A program made the position numbers and the translations under genes. Under the pieces are notes generated by a model. It saw nothing but the letters and a program-made list of their open reading frames with translations. It ran no database searches and was not told the origin of the DNA. From a virus, in IMG/VR virus record IMGVR_UViG_3300024999_000149, positions 1-50,287 of that record: DNA of 50,287 nt. One strand, written 5' to 3'. This document shows, piece after piece, positions 33,301 to 39,268 of this stretch (its first letter is position 1; each line of letters opens with the position of its first letter).

Positions 33301-33642
33301 CTCTCTAATGGCAACCCAAGTTCCTTTAAAGTAAAATCTGTGTTCATTTGTGCAGATAATTTTATGATTATTCACCACAAATATACTACACTTTTGTTTA
33401 ATATCACCCGTTTTATAGCAATATTTTTGCACAACTGATTTATACTCTGTTTTTTGTAAGGTTTCATTAAATGATAATACCCTATCCCCGCTTTCAATAT
33501 CTCTGATTTGTTTGTATCCCTTGTCAGTCGGAATAAGCGTTTCACCGTGAAAACATCCGACACCTCCGAGAAACAAGTTCATTGCTTTCGTGCTTTTAAG
33601 TATGGCACGTTGAGGCTCGGAGATTGTCTGTTCTATTGTCAT
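30310..33642 (-). CDS. terL: Terminase large subunit precursor containing two inteins
   Basis: The 1110-residue frame contains a 488-residue terminase split by two inteins. The Walker A motif is cut: GGVG (26-29) is followed by intein 1 (30-323) and then SGKT (324-327), which together rebuild GGVGSGKT. Walker B is GWGVLDE (435-441). The nuclease domain has FDQN, YYYGDASG and HLSD (764-767), with the third catalytic Asp two residues before intein 2 (769-1096). The C-extein resumes as CEYQLVEVF. After splicing both ATPase and nuclease motifs are intact. It follows TerS with a 4-base overlap. Confidence 0.95.
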   Translation of the reverse strand: MTIEQTISEPQRAILKSTKAMNLFLGGVGCFHGETLIPTDKGYKQIRDIESGDRVLSFNETLQKTEYKSVVQKYCYKTGDIKQKCSIFVVNNHKIICTNEHRFYFKGTWVAIRELAQRSLESNTGNKGQVLREQYGKAINPKVARGILSGDNEACVGCLRLSQDNDTEEWRVSYDQNAQRDCEGVYSESAEQANNKSYQRNKDGQQDRKPGMGNTIRECDSCVCDGVGEQCGGKSSETQTNGCNCNTCKGDAQSGDDIQKNRGSIGIQKGGNQRLLYPQLAAREISIEDITEVTPFDCDIVYDLQVADNHNYCVTTDNIIAHNSGKTYLLGIKTYQLIRKFPKVRGFVGANTAMQLTQSTLFRIREYWKSIGIVEYDKEGSPLGQYVVGKKPPSHFSTEGHSFDSYYNIISFINGAIVFIGSLENSSAHSGKEAGWGVLDETWDTREEDVKEIIIARIRQRGMFMVNGELKAEGKPEEQYNPLFIVTSPAKVDWINELFSLETYIEEINNSIYSDKTFFWKEFDNKCVVISSTWHNVHNVGENYIRNVLDNNSDQRGKALIYACPFVSAGGEFYSSFDRLKHVGKCTYDKTKPLHISFDQNSVPYNSCSIWQFERKEDIWWSYCIDEIALENPRNSTEEVCEDILMRYASHKSAIYYYGDASGKARSTMNKEFKHHYEIIEYKLRRFLVNGSARMMRQNPSITKRRDFINRIFEEKLPIRILIDESCKLMIADMMYVKQDINGAKDKHIVTDKETGDKYQKYGHLSDTCFVGETLILTDKGEKRIDQIKFGDKVLTRAGFMPVIAFHNNGIKKVNTYVIGDKEIACTDDHKIFANNHFSMVKGLIGTNILCIFAEKETWKKKQLSTTTSDFTVTPMVSPQATGTTIRDGFVLMANGQSVIFTDTFGRRLMGRFQKDLQYTILMVTSEITELRTSLYYRIKSIWGGITKEVRMITNRCLKMSYSKKHIQRQLNGISRRRVGSGIRFTLRKFFSRTNMRLNVKDVGRSLKLYFGIPLNGVPENAKINIKHEDTGQRGNIMNSAPVLNVAEYLRSIDGVNLYVVPVLVEEKQEERNAVVYDITVDGMHEYFANGILVHNCEYQLVEVFNNYYK
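30410..31069 (-). CDS. HNH homing endonuclease, out of frame inside intein 2
   Basis: The frame lies +2 relative to terL. I prefer the ATG at 31069 (preceded by AAAAAGAAAC) over the ATG at 31093. The 219-residue protein has HNH_3 motifs (LHRYIWEKANGPIP, IHHINGD at 61-67, DNRIEN at 70-75) and two zinc clusters (CKGC at 142-145 with Cys160/164, CVEC at 185-188 with Cys residues near 203-207). It ends 55 bases before the intein end, just reaching the first residues of the C-terminal splicing region. Function: cutting intein-less terL alleles to spread the intein, inferred from class. Confidence 0.85.
   Translation of the reverse strand: MEKETVIYDDFRFHRYPNGKSASDRNYYKGWVRINGKWTKRYLHRYIWEKANGPIPKGLTIHHINGDFGDNRIENIALLSYKEHLGGHYERSSDDYKQMLKDVLQQKAHPKATEWHKSEEGREWHKIHAAEVLFTDEYATKCKGCGTEFKTILRNTPEWCTRKCQNKYQARRYRAEGKYNEQRTCVECGGIFEVNRWSKSVCCSRSCGGKARRKKRGSV
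31083..31090 (-). promoter_or_regulatory. Internal -7 box (TATCTTTG) before the intein 2 HNH gene
   Basis: Perfect TAnnTTTG match on the minus strand, 13 bases upstream of the ATG at 31069, inside the intein. It could give a separate HNH transcript. No -33 TTTG is visible, so confidence is limited. Confidence 0.35.
32781..33347 (-). CDS. NUMOD4-HNH homing endonuclease, out of frame inside intein 1
   Basis: The frame is +1 relative to terL. The ATG at 33347 falls within the block B codons and the stop is 107 bases before the intein end. The 188-residue protein has NUMOD4 (20-45, EVWRVIPETKDRYYVSNMGR), an HNH_3 core (REIAKVF, INHING at 97-102, DNRIENLEW at 106-114) and a C-terminal HTH-like DNA-binding part (140-175, KLTDAIVIRAREM, YKKIGEVLGF). 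It is complete and should be active. The role would be intein homing into the P-loop codons. Confidence 0.88.
   Translation of the reverse strand: MNTDFTLKELGLPLESLPNEVWRVIPETKDRYYVSNMGRLLTRKWHGGYSPAIMKPALDACGYLRTMILRNGEYHTIKMHREIAKVFIPNPLNKPTINHINGIKTDNRIENLEWATRSENVTHAFATGLESNAGENHPKHKLTDAIVIRAREMHKAGMTYKKIGEVLGFKKEVINDCCTRSWLHVKFP
33378..33385 (-). promoter_or_regulatory. Internal -7 box (TATATTTG) before the intein 1 HNH gene
   Basis: Perfect TAnnTTTG match on the minus strand, 30 bases upstream of the HNH ATG at 33347, embedded in the intein N-terminal coding sequence (SIFVVN codons). The distance suits a short 5' leader. No -33 TTTG is seen. Confidence 0.4.
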
Positions 33643-34058
33643 TTTATAACAATGTCAGGCAGTGTGGGTACATTTACAGTGTGGTCAATTTCCGTCTTGT
33701 CTGACCAACCCATATTCTTTAATGCAAAAATAGACCCCGTACAAGCCTTATCGATTAGGTTCTCTTCATAGTTCATTTCAATTCTGAGCCTTGCCTTTTT
33801 TATAATGTCCGTAAACTCAACCTTGTTTTCGTATTCATAGAAACTTGAACGTGAATTAAATCCAAGAAAATAAGCAAGTCCGCTAATGGTATAAATGGGA
33901 ATTTTAACTGAGCCGTTTAATGTAGGATACTCTTTCATGTTCGCACCTCCATTAAAATACTCGTCAACCTTCGACTGTAACTCTTCCGGTGAATTAAACA
34001 AAGCCGGACGGCCTCCGTCGTTACCTAATGCGTTCTTATTTCCTTTCGGTGCTGCCAT
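33639..34058 (-). CDS. terS: Terminase small subunit
   Basis: The 139-residue protein starts APKGNKNALGNDGGRPALF, a typical flexible TerS N-terminus, followed by a helix-turn-helix region (PIYTISGLAYFLGFNSRSSFYEYE) and helices used for oligomerisation. ACTGSIFALKNMGWSDKTEID is the conserved C-terminal motif of this TerS class. It overlaps terL by 4 bases. Confidence 0.9.
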   Translation of the reverse strand: MAAPKGNKNALGNDGGRPALFNSPEELQSKVDEYFNGGANMKEYPTLNGSVKIPIYTISGLAYFLGFNSRSSFYEYENKVEFTDIIKKARLRIEMNYEENLIDKACTGSIFALKNMGWSDKTEIDHTVNVPTLPDIVIK

Positions 34059-34330
34059 TATTTTACCTTTTCATTTAGGAACTTCTTTAAGTCATCTCTG
34101 TTATTTTCACTCATCAAAAATTCATCCCATGCGCCAAAACGAGACTTATAGCCAAATATGTATTTAATGGCATACCAAATGCGTTTAAAGATACTTCTAT
34201 GCGTCATCAAGTGTATTAGAATGCCTAATACATCATAGTTGTCTTCTTTCCAATAATAGAACTTTGCCTGATGCTCTATTGAGTTACAGTCGCAAATCAT
34301 TATTTCCGTTTCTTCAAACTTATCTCCCAT
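34058..34330 (-). CDS. Hypothetical protein, 90 residues
   Basis: Unrecognised. It begins acidic (EETEIMICDCNSIEHQ), with a strand pair, and contains aromatic-rich helices (IWYAIKYIFGYKSRFGAWDEFL). Phage proteins of this pattern are common before terminase genes. It overlaps the terS start by one base. Confidence 0.6.
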   Translation of the reverse strand: MGDKFEETEIMICDCNSIEHQAKFYYWKEDNYDVLGILIHLMTHRSIFKRIWYAIKYIFGYKSRFGAWDEFLMSENNRDDLKKFLNEKVK

Positions 34331-34493
34331 CAGAATTTAATATAAACGTTTTGATAACAACAGCATCGTATTCACGACGACCATCTCCCTCAACTTCAGT
34401 CTTAGCCTTTAATGCCAATTCATAACTATCATATATACCTAATAAATCATGGCCTACATGATATTCAACTCCAAATACACAATATAGTTCCAT
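34320..34493 (-). CDS. Hypothetical small protein, 57 residues
   Basis: ATG at 34493, stop at 34320, overlapping the next gene by 11 bases. The product reads MELYCVFGVEYHVGHDLLG, then a helix (SYELALKAKTEVEG) and a strand (AVVIKTFIL), a plausible beta-alpha-beta mini-fold. A TAACTTTG sequence lies at 34498-34505, almost touching the ATG. Confidence 0.55.
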   Translation of the reverse strand: MELYCVFGVEYHVGHDLLGIYDSYELALKAKTEVEGDGRREYDAVVIKTFILNSDGR

Positions 34494-34515
34494 ATCGCAA
34501 AGTTACGTTTTTTTA

Positions 34516-34722
34516 TCATACCGTTGTACCCTCTTCGAAATCGTATGTCACAGAGCCGGTGGTGTAAACTATCTTACACTTTTTTACGATGTTTATTATA
34601 TCCTGCTCGACTTCTTTTAGTTTAAACCGTCGGCACTGCTTTTGTATGTGCCCAAGTGTTTCATCCATTTCCTCACAGTCGAGCAAAATGTTTGCCACGT
34701 GTATTAAGTCTTTTGATGTCAT
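34516..34722 (-). CDS. Hypothetical protein, 68 residues
   Basis: Unrecognised helical protein (DLIHVANILLDCEEMDETLGHIQKQ) with a short C-terminal strand pair. It overlaps the upstream radical SAM gene by 4 bases and ends the sugar and sigma-factor cluster. Confidence 0.55.
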   Translation of the reverse strand: MTSKDLIHVANILLDCEEMDETLGHIQKQCRRFKLKEVEQDIINIVKKCKIVYTTGSVTYDFEEGTTV

Positions 34723-35804
34723 ATTAACGTACTCCAGTATCTTAAAGTTTCAATTGATTGTTCAAATGTATAAAAAGGTGCGCCGCTTTGCACATAAATG
34801 TCATCATTCAATCCTGCGGCTTTTGCACGTCGGTAAATATCGGTCCCCGGAAGTACCCATGCAATATTCACACCGTAACGAGACATTTTTACCCTCCGTC
34901 TTATCCGTGCTGTTTTTCTTATATCCTCTATTGTGTCTCCGGGCAGTCCGATAATAAACTGGCTCATTGTAGCGATCCCATGTCGTTCGGCTGTTTCTAT
35001 TCCTTTGATCATTCGCTCGACGGTTGTATTTTTGCCGCAGCGATCCAAACTGTCCTGAGAGAAACTCTCTATGCCTAACCACAGAGTATGGCAACCTGAC
35101 CGCTTTAAGGCTGCACAAAGTTCATCGTCGAGGTTCTCGGCACGTGAAGCGCACTGCCATGATCCCTGAATGTTATTACATATTTCAATAGCACGTTTAC
35201 GGTTTGCTGTAAAGTTGTCATCTTCAAACATCCAGGTCTTATACCCAAAATGATTAATTTCTTCAATAACACTTTCAGATGAACGGGCTTTCCACTTATT
35301 GCCCCAGAATGAAGTAGAGCCGCAAAAGTTGCATTTAAAAGGACAGCCACGTGAAGAAATGACAACGTTATCGGTATAGTGTAGCCCCGTGTAATCAGGG
35401 AACGGAATATCATTTACTGTCTTATAGTGTTGTGTTGATGTTTTTTTTATCTGCTCTCTATCTCCATTTAAAATATCAATCATTGCGTTTTCGCCTTCAC
35501 CAATAACGACCTGATCATACCCTATTGCGATCATTTGTTCAGGTAAGGCCGAAGGATGATGACCGCCACAGACTAAATGCGTATTCTTAAAATGTTCTCT
35601 TATCCTCTGAGCATACTGAACCGAAAAGGAATGAAAGGTCACTCCGACAATATCGTAATTATCAGGCTCGCACATCGCAGCATCAAGGTCGAGGGATTTT
35701 ACTTCAACGCCCTGTGCCAAGATCGTCGCCTGAAGATAACCGATGCTCGGCGGCGGAAATAACTCTCCCGGCCACGGATTGACCAACAATACTCGTAACG
35801 ACAT
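34719..35804 (-). CDS. B12-binding-domain radical SAM protein
   Basis: Residues 1-110 are a Rossmann-like cobalamin-binding domain of the class B radical SAM enzymes (RVLLVNPWPGELFPPPSIGYL, then GGHHPSALPE). Residues 150-330 are the radical SAM core with CxxxCxxC at Cys154, Cys158 and Cys161 (CPFKCNFC). The start is fixed by the first strand, so the 101-base overlap with the epimerase gene is real. Such enzymes methylate or rearrange lipids, sugars or peptides. Neighbouring sugar genes suggest a glycan substrate, but this is inference. At 361 residues it is a little short for the family. Confidence 0.85.
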   Translation of the reverse strand: MSLRVLLVNPWPGELFPPPSIGYLQATILAQGVEVKSLDLDAAMCEPDNYDIVGVTFHSFSVQYAQRIREHFKNTHLVCGGHHPSALPEQMIAIGYDQVVIGEGENAMIDILNGDREQIKKTSTQHYKTVNDIPFPDYTGLHYTDNVVISSRGCPFKCNFCGSTSFWGNKWKARSSESVIEEINHFGYKTWMFEDDNFTANRKRAIEICNNIQGSWQCASRAENLDDELCAALKRSGCHTLWLGIESFSQDSLDRCGKNTTVERMIKGIETAERHGIATMSQFIIGLPGDTIEDIRKTARIRRRVKMSRYGVNIAWVLPGTDIYRRAKAAGLNDDIYVQSGAPFYTFEQSIETLRYWSTLI

Positions 35805-36669
35805 TTATCACTCGGTTTATCCCTTCGGTAACTGATACTTCGGGAATTATTTTTAATATGTTTGCTTGCTTTTCAAGATTAGGATACTTCGTCAGTGTCA
35901 TCTTTGACGGCAAGTCTGAAATCTTTATCAGATCCCTTGACCTACCCATCCTTAAACAGACAATATCGGCAAGCTCTTCGACTGAGATAACATTAGGATG
36001 ACCGATGTTTATTATCTCGTAGTTTTCAACATACATAACACGCTCTAAAGCACGGACAGCATCCGATATATGCATCCATGAACGCATTGCTCCACGGTGA
36101 ACCTCTATCTCACGGCCTTTAGCAAGTGACCAAACAAAGCGTATCATTGCCGACCTATGGTTGCCTATATCCTCATTCTCATCATAAAACATAAACGGGC
36201 GCACGGTCACGGCCCTCAATCCTTCATTCAAAGAATATTCGACAAGTTTCTCACCGAGGTATTTCGTCAGACCATAAAAGTTATTCGGTACACAACGTTC
36301 ACCTTCTGAAAGCATCCCTCCGGTGTTACCATAAACCTCTGAGGTAGAAAAGTAAATGAGTTTTGCATTATATTGTTTGCATAACTGAATGACATTTTCA
36401 GTCCCGGTTAAATTCACTTCGGTAGTATAAGACGGTGCAGTCTCACACGTGACCCGTGAAACCATCGCTGCCATATGATAAACTACTTCAGGCCTGAACT
36501 CATTGAAGGCCTTTTGAAGCTCATAAGCGTTGCAAACATCTCCGGTTAAATAATCTTCACCGCACCCCTGACGAATATCAAACCGAAATACTTCATGCCC
36601 CATTGACTTAAAATATGGTACAAGCCTTCGACCTATATTACCCTCTGATCCGGTTACGAGTATCTTCAT
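35704..36669 (-). CDS. NAD-dependent sugar epimerase/dehydratase (extended SDR)
   Basis: The 321-residue protein opens with the NAD-binding motif KILVTGSEGNIGRRL (GxxGxxG, residues 7-13) and has FSTSEVYGNTG with the Ser and the catalytic Tyr-Lys pair in NFYGLTKYLGEK. VRPFMFYDEN and MRSWMHISDAVRALE are typical of nucleotide-sugar epimerases. The last 30 residues look atypical and lie in the region overlapping the radical SAM start. It likely supplies a modified sugar to the adjacent glycosyltransferase. Confidence 0.88.
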   Translation of the reverse strand: MKILVTGSEGNIGRRLVPYFKSMGHEVFRFDIRQGCGEDYLTGDVCNAYELQKAFNEFRPEVVYHMAAMVSRVTCETAPSYTTEVNLTGTENVIQLCKQYNAKLIYFSTSEVYGNTGGMLSEGERCVPNNFYGLTKYLGEKLVEYSLNEGLRAVTVRPFMFYDENEDIGNHRSAMIRFVWSLAKGREIEVHRGAMRSWMHISDAVRALERVMYVENYEIINIGHPNVISVEELADIVCLRMGRSRDLIKISDLPSKMTLTKYPNLEKQANILKIIPEVSVTEGINRVINVVTSIVGQSVAGRVISAAEHRLSSGDDLGTGR

Positions 36670-37457
36670 AGATCCAGTGTGTTTGTATGAACAGCCCTAA
36701 ATCCTTTCTCTGTCTGTTCAATCTTTAAATAAAGCGAAAGTCCCATATCCCCGGCATCAGTCATGTTAATATGTGAGTGATCATGCCACTGGTGAACGAC
36801 AAAAGGCTCGTAAGGGATCGTGACCTCAAGTCCCAGACGACGCACACGCAGAATGAGATCATTGTCCCCGTAAGCAATGTAATGAGCAAAGCGTTCATCG
36901 TACCCGTTCAGTTTACGAAGGTTCTCTGTGGTGACCGCAGCGCAAAAGTCATACGCCCTCGGTATCAGTGTCGGGTGATTGTACCATCCTATTTCCTGGT
37001 TCGCTGGATTATTTGGAAAGTCATACTCTATAGGTAAAAGCGCCATAATAACCCGGTCGCTTATTCCTGTAAAAGTAGTGGCCATGTCAATAGCTAATGC
37101 AGAGAAGGGAATATAATTACTCTCGGTCACGTTCTCTGCGGCATACTTTATAACATCTCCGTAGTGATAACATTCAGCGTTCTGAAGTATTATAATATCA
37201 GGATTTAAAGGCAGTGCAGTATGTATTCCGAGATTGTAAGCTATCACGGGATTAGTCCACCACTTCTCTTCGCCAACTCTGTAAGTATGAATACGTGGCC
37301 CGTATTTTGAGAAGTCCACAACGTCATCACTTTTGTCGTCAACGATAACGATCTCAAAATTCTTATGCTTTGTTTTATAAATTGACCTCAGTGTTCTCTC
37401 AAGTTGAAAGAGCCTGTTAAAATACGTCATAACGACGACAACTTTCAATTCTGCCAT
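36666..37457 (-). CDS. Glycosyltransferase family 2
   Basis: The 263-residue protein has VVVVMTYFNRLFQLERTLRSI, then IVIVDDKSDD (nucleotide binding), LQNAECYHYGDV in the place of the DXD region, and GYDERFAHYIAYGDNDLILR, the galactosyltransferase-type ED/ND motif near the catalytic base. VHQWHDH supplies a late metal-binding His. It overlaps the epimerase by 4 bases, so the two act together. Confidence 0.87.
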   Translation of the reverse strand: MAELKVVVVMTYFNRLFQLERTLRSIYKTKHKNFEIVIVDDKSDDVVDFSKYGPRIHTYRVGEEKWWTNPVIAYNLGIHTALPLNPDIIILQNAECYHYGDVIKYAAENVTESNYIPFSALAIDMATTFTGISDRVIMALLPIEYDFPNNPANQEIGWYNHPTLIPRAYDFCAAVTTENLRKLNGYDERFAHYIAYGDNDLILRVRRLGLEVTIPYEPFVVHQWHDHSHINMTDAGDMGLSLYLKIEQTEKGFRAVHTNTLDL

Positions 37458-37612
37458 AATGAAGTCGAGAGTAATTGTATGTGACTGTCGAAACTCTGTA
37501 TTAATATCTTGTCGAGGTTTGCGGTTTCTTCAAAATATTCGTATAAAAAAAATCCTTCGTGCATAAGGTCAAAGTGGCAATCTCCGATAGTCTGAAGGTA
37601 AAAGAACATCAT
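37445..37612 (-). CDS. Hypothetical small protein, about 55 residues
   Basis: The ATG at 37612 is preferred; an upstream TTG at 37633 would add seven residues. The protein is aromatic-rich and acidic (MMFFYLQTIGDCHFD, then HEGFFLYEYFEE). A TATATTTG box at 37650-37657 lies upstream. Unrecognised, but coupled by overlap to the GT2 gene. Confidence 0.5.
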   Translation of the reverse strand: MMFFYLQTIGDCHFDLMHEGFFLYEYFEETANLDKILIQSFDSHIQLLSTSLWQN

Positions 37613-37637
37613 CCATTGCTCTGAGGTTTTCAACCTG

Positions 37638-37877
37638 TTATTGTTTACACAAATATAGTTTTTTTTTAATATAAAACATCCTTCGACGTGGCGAAAAGTT
37701 ACTCACCTTGCGAAGTGAAAACATCACCAACTCATTAGCGGTATTTTCAAATATCATCCAATAGCTATCGACAATAACAATTTTCCCATAAATTGATATT
37801 GGGTAATTGCATTTATCTTCACGGGCCTCTATACGTCCAAACGCACCCTCTATTCGGCGAGCATCATCGACGGTCAT
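37638..37877 (-). CDS. Hypothetical protein, 79 residues
   Basis: The ATG at 37877 forms an ATGA overlap with the lipoprotein stop; the longer frame from 37916 is less likely. The product is a helix plus beta-sheet (MTVDDARRIEGAFGR, then YGKIVIVDSYWMIFE) with a basic C-terminus. Unrecognised. Confidence 0.55.
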   Translation of the reverse strand: MTVDDARRIEGAFGRIEAREDKCNYPISIYGKIVIVDSYWMIFENTANELVMFSLRKVSNFSPRRRMFYIKKKLYLCKQ

Positions 37878-38428
37878 CGTATAATCAAAGTATCTCCCTG
37901 CCGTGCAAAAGTCCACACCCTCATACCCTCTCCGTTGAAGGCGTGACCAGGATCAGTCCATGAAACTAAAACGTCGTTCCAATAGTCTTCCCATACATGG
38001 ATTGAATCGGGCAGTTGTGCCGTAGCCCATAAATCTGTCCGTGCAAGAATCCTGTCGGCTATATTGTAAAGTGCATCTATTTTTTCGTAGTTACCGCTTA
38101 TAAGTGTGCTGTCGATTAGTGAAATTGTCGGAGGCACGGTGTCAACAAGCGTCACGTTAAAAAGTAAATCAGTGTAGTTACCAAACTTATCTATCGCTCT
38201 TATCATGGCATTCGTGGTCGGTGCGGTGAGCCACGTTCCATAAGTAGGCGACTGCCATATAGTATCTATCCCGCAATTATCGGTGTACAGAAACTTTGGG
38301 ATATAGTTTGGCATAGCAGCCCCACACTCATCCGTCATGTTGATGAATTGCGGAGGGATAGTCTGTGATTGAACACAAGTACAGCTTGTCACTACAGCAG
38401 CAAAAAGAATAAGCATTAATTTTTTCAT
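37874..38428 (-). CDS. Lipoprotein, 184 residues
   Basis: The N-terminus is a signal peptide ending in a lipobox-like VVTSC. The mature part includes a repeated HYR/Ig-like pattern (TVPPTISLIDST, AIDKFGNYTDLLFNVT). The C-terminal half is helical and then WTFARQGDTLII. It directly follows the sigma factor gene with a 4-base overlap, so it may be made early or mid-infection. A surface role such as superinfection exclusion is possible but not shown. Confidence 0.7.
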   Translation of the reverse strand: MKKLMLILFAAVVTSCTCVQSQTIPPQFINMTDECGAAMPNYIPKFLYTDNCGIDTIWQSPTYGTWLTAPTTNAMIRAIDKFGNYTDLLFNVTLVDTVPPTISLIDSTLISGNYEKIDALYNIADRILARTDLWATAQLPDSIHVWEDYWNDVLVSWTDPGHAFNGEGMRVWTFARQGDTLIIR

Positions 38429-38955
38429 CTCAATTGTTTTAATTGTTTACAGATTTGATTCCGTCCTCTCATTACTTTAACTCGCAGAGTGGACTGATTT
38501 ATATGATATTTTTCTTCAATCTCATTAAAACTTAACCCGTTAATATAAAAATCCTCTACATAAACCCTTAACTGAGGTTTTAGATTTGAAATAGCCTTGC
38601 AAATTATATCCCGGCTTTCAAGTTCAATAAACTTATCCTCAGGATTTAGTTGTGCTGATTGCCAACGTTCGTCAACTGGTATAAACGTCGTACGGCAACG
38701 GAGATAATCAATACAGTTATTTCTCCCAATAGTAAATAGCCATGTGCTAAATCTATGTGTCGGGGCGTACTGGTTTATTTTGATGAACGCATCCTCAAAG
38801 GTATGTGTTGTAATCATCCTGGCATCACCTGAGTTGTAAATAAATCCCATTACAAGTTGCATCATACGATTCCAATAACGGGAAATTATCATTTCGTATG
38901 CCCATCCCTCGCCTGAACGCATCCCGTCAACTGCTTTTTGCTCGTCATAATCCAT
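38425..38955 (-). CDS. ECF-type RNA polymerase sigma factor
   Basis: ATG at 38955 gives 176 residues. Region 2 is visible (ISRYWNRMMQLVMGFIYNSGDARMITTHTFEDAFIKI, then FSTWLFTIGRNNCIDYLR) and region 4 is a helix-turn-helix (QLRVYVEDFYINGLSFNEIEEKYHINQSTLRVKVMRGR). The expected motifs of sigma-70 family group 4 are present. It could switch host RNA polymerase from early to sugar/packaging genes, which lie directly downstream. Many phages use other late regulators, so this is noteworthy. Confidence 0.88.
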   Translation of the reverse strand: MDYDEQKAVDGMRSGEGWAYEMIISRYWNRMMQLVMGFIYNSGDARMITTHTFEDAFIKINQYAPTHRFSTWLFTIGRNNCIDYLRCRTTFIPVDERWQSAQLNPEDKFIELESRDIICKAISNLKPQLRVYVEDFYINGLSFNEIEEKYHINQSTLRVKVMRGRNQICKQLKQLR

Positions 38956-38988
38956 CAATGCAAAAATACGAAATTGAATTGAATAAGG

Positions 38989-39078
38989 TTATGCAAATAA
39001 CCATAATCCCAACATGATACACCCGATTATCACGGCTGCGGCAAGCAAGCCTCCGAATACACTTGGTTTTAATTTCAT
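38989..39078 (-). CDS. Small single-span membrane peptide, 29 residues
   Basis: ATG at 39078 is preceded by AAAGGAGAA, one of the few good Shine-Dalgarno sequences here. The product is MKLKPSVFGGLLAAAVIIGC plus a hydrophobic end, a single membrane helix. It lies in the gap between the early genes and the sigma factor. Confidence 0.55.
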   Translation of the reverse strand: MKLKPSVFGGLLAAAVIIGCIMLGLWLFA

Positions 39079-39097
39079 TTCTCCTTTAGTTTATAAT

Positions 39098-39268
39098 TTA
39101 ACCCCTTAATAATCTAAAGCTCCATTTACCTATCTGAAGTTTTTTTGTTATCCCGTTTCTTTCGCTAAAAAGCAATGGATGTTTTCTGATGTTCTTAGCA
39201 GCTATGCCATACCTGAATATTCTTATCCACCACTGTCCGTCTCCAAAATAAGTACCTATCGCTTTCAT
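39098..39268 (-). CDS. Hypothetical protein, 56 residues
   Basis: ATG at 39268 overlaps the upstream stop as ATGA. The product has GDGQWWIRIFRYGIAAKNI, then HPLLFSERNG and IGKWSFRLL, a Trp/Arg pattern that I recall from small conserved proteins of Bacteroidetes phages. Function unknown. Confidence 0.65.
   Translation of the reverse strand: MKAIGTYFGDGQWWIRIFRYGIAAKNIRKHPLLFSERNGITKKLQIGKWSFRLLRG

Larger units (their letters stand above)
32674..33555 (-). other. Intein 1 in TerL (294 residues, splits the P-loop)
   Basis: It starts with Cys1 in CFHGETLIPTDKG (block A), has block B as CTNEH, and ends with YDLQVADNHNYCVTTDNIIAHN (blocks F and G), followed by Ser+1. Cys1, the Thr/His of block B and the His-Asn end are all present. 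The middle (about residues 82-250) is a low-complexity polar stretch rich in Asn, Gln, Asp and Gly, which reads as the shadow of the HNH gene in the other frame. Confidence 0.92.

Noticed and set aside
30310-33642. TerL as a frameshifted or degraded gene with foreign HNH insertions
   Set aside because: The terL frame is open throughout, both inteins have intact splicing residues, and removing them exactly restores the P-loop and the nuclease motif.
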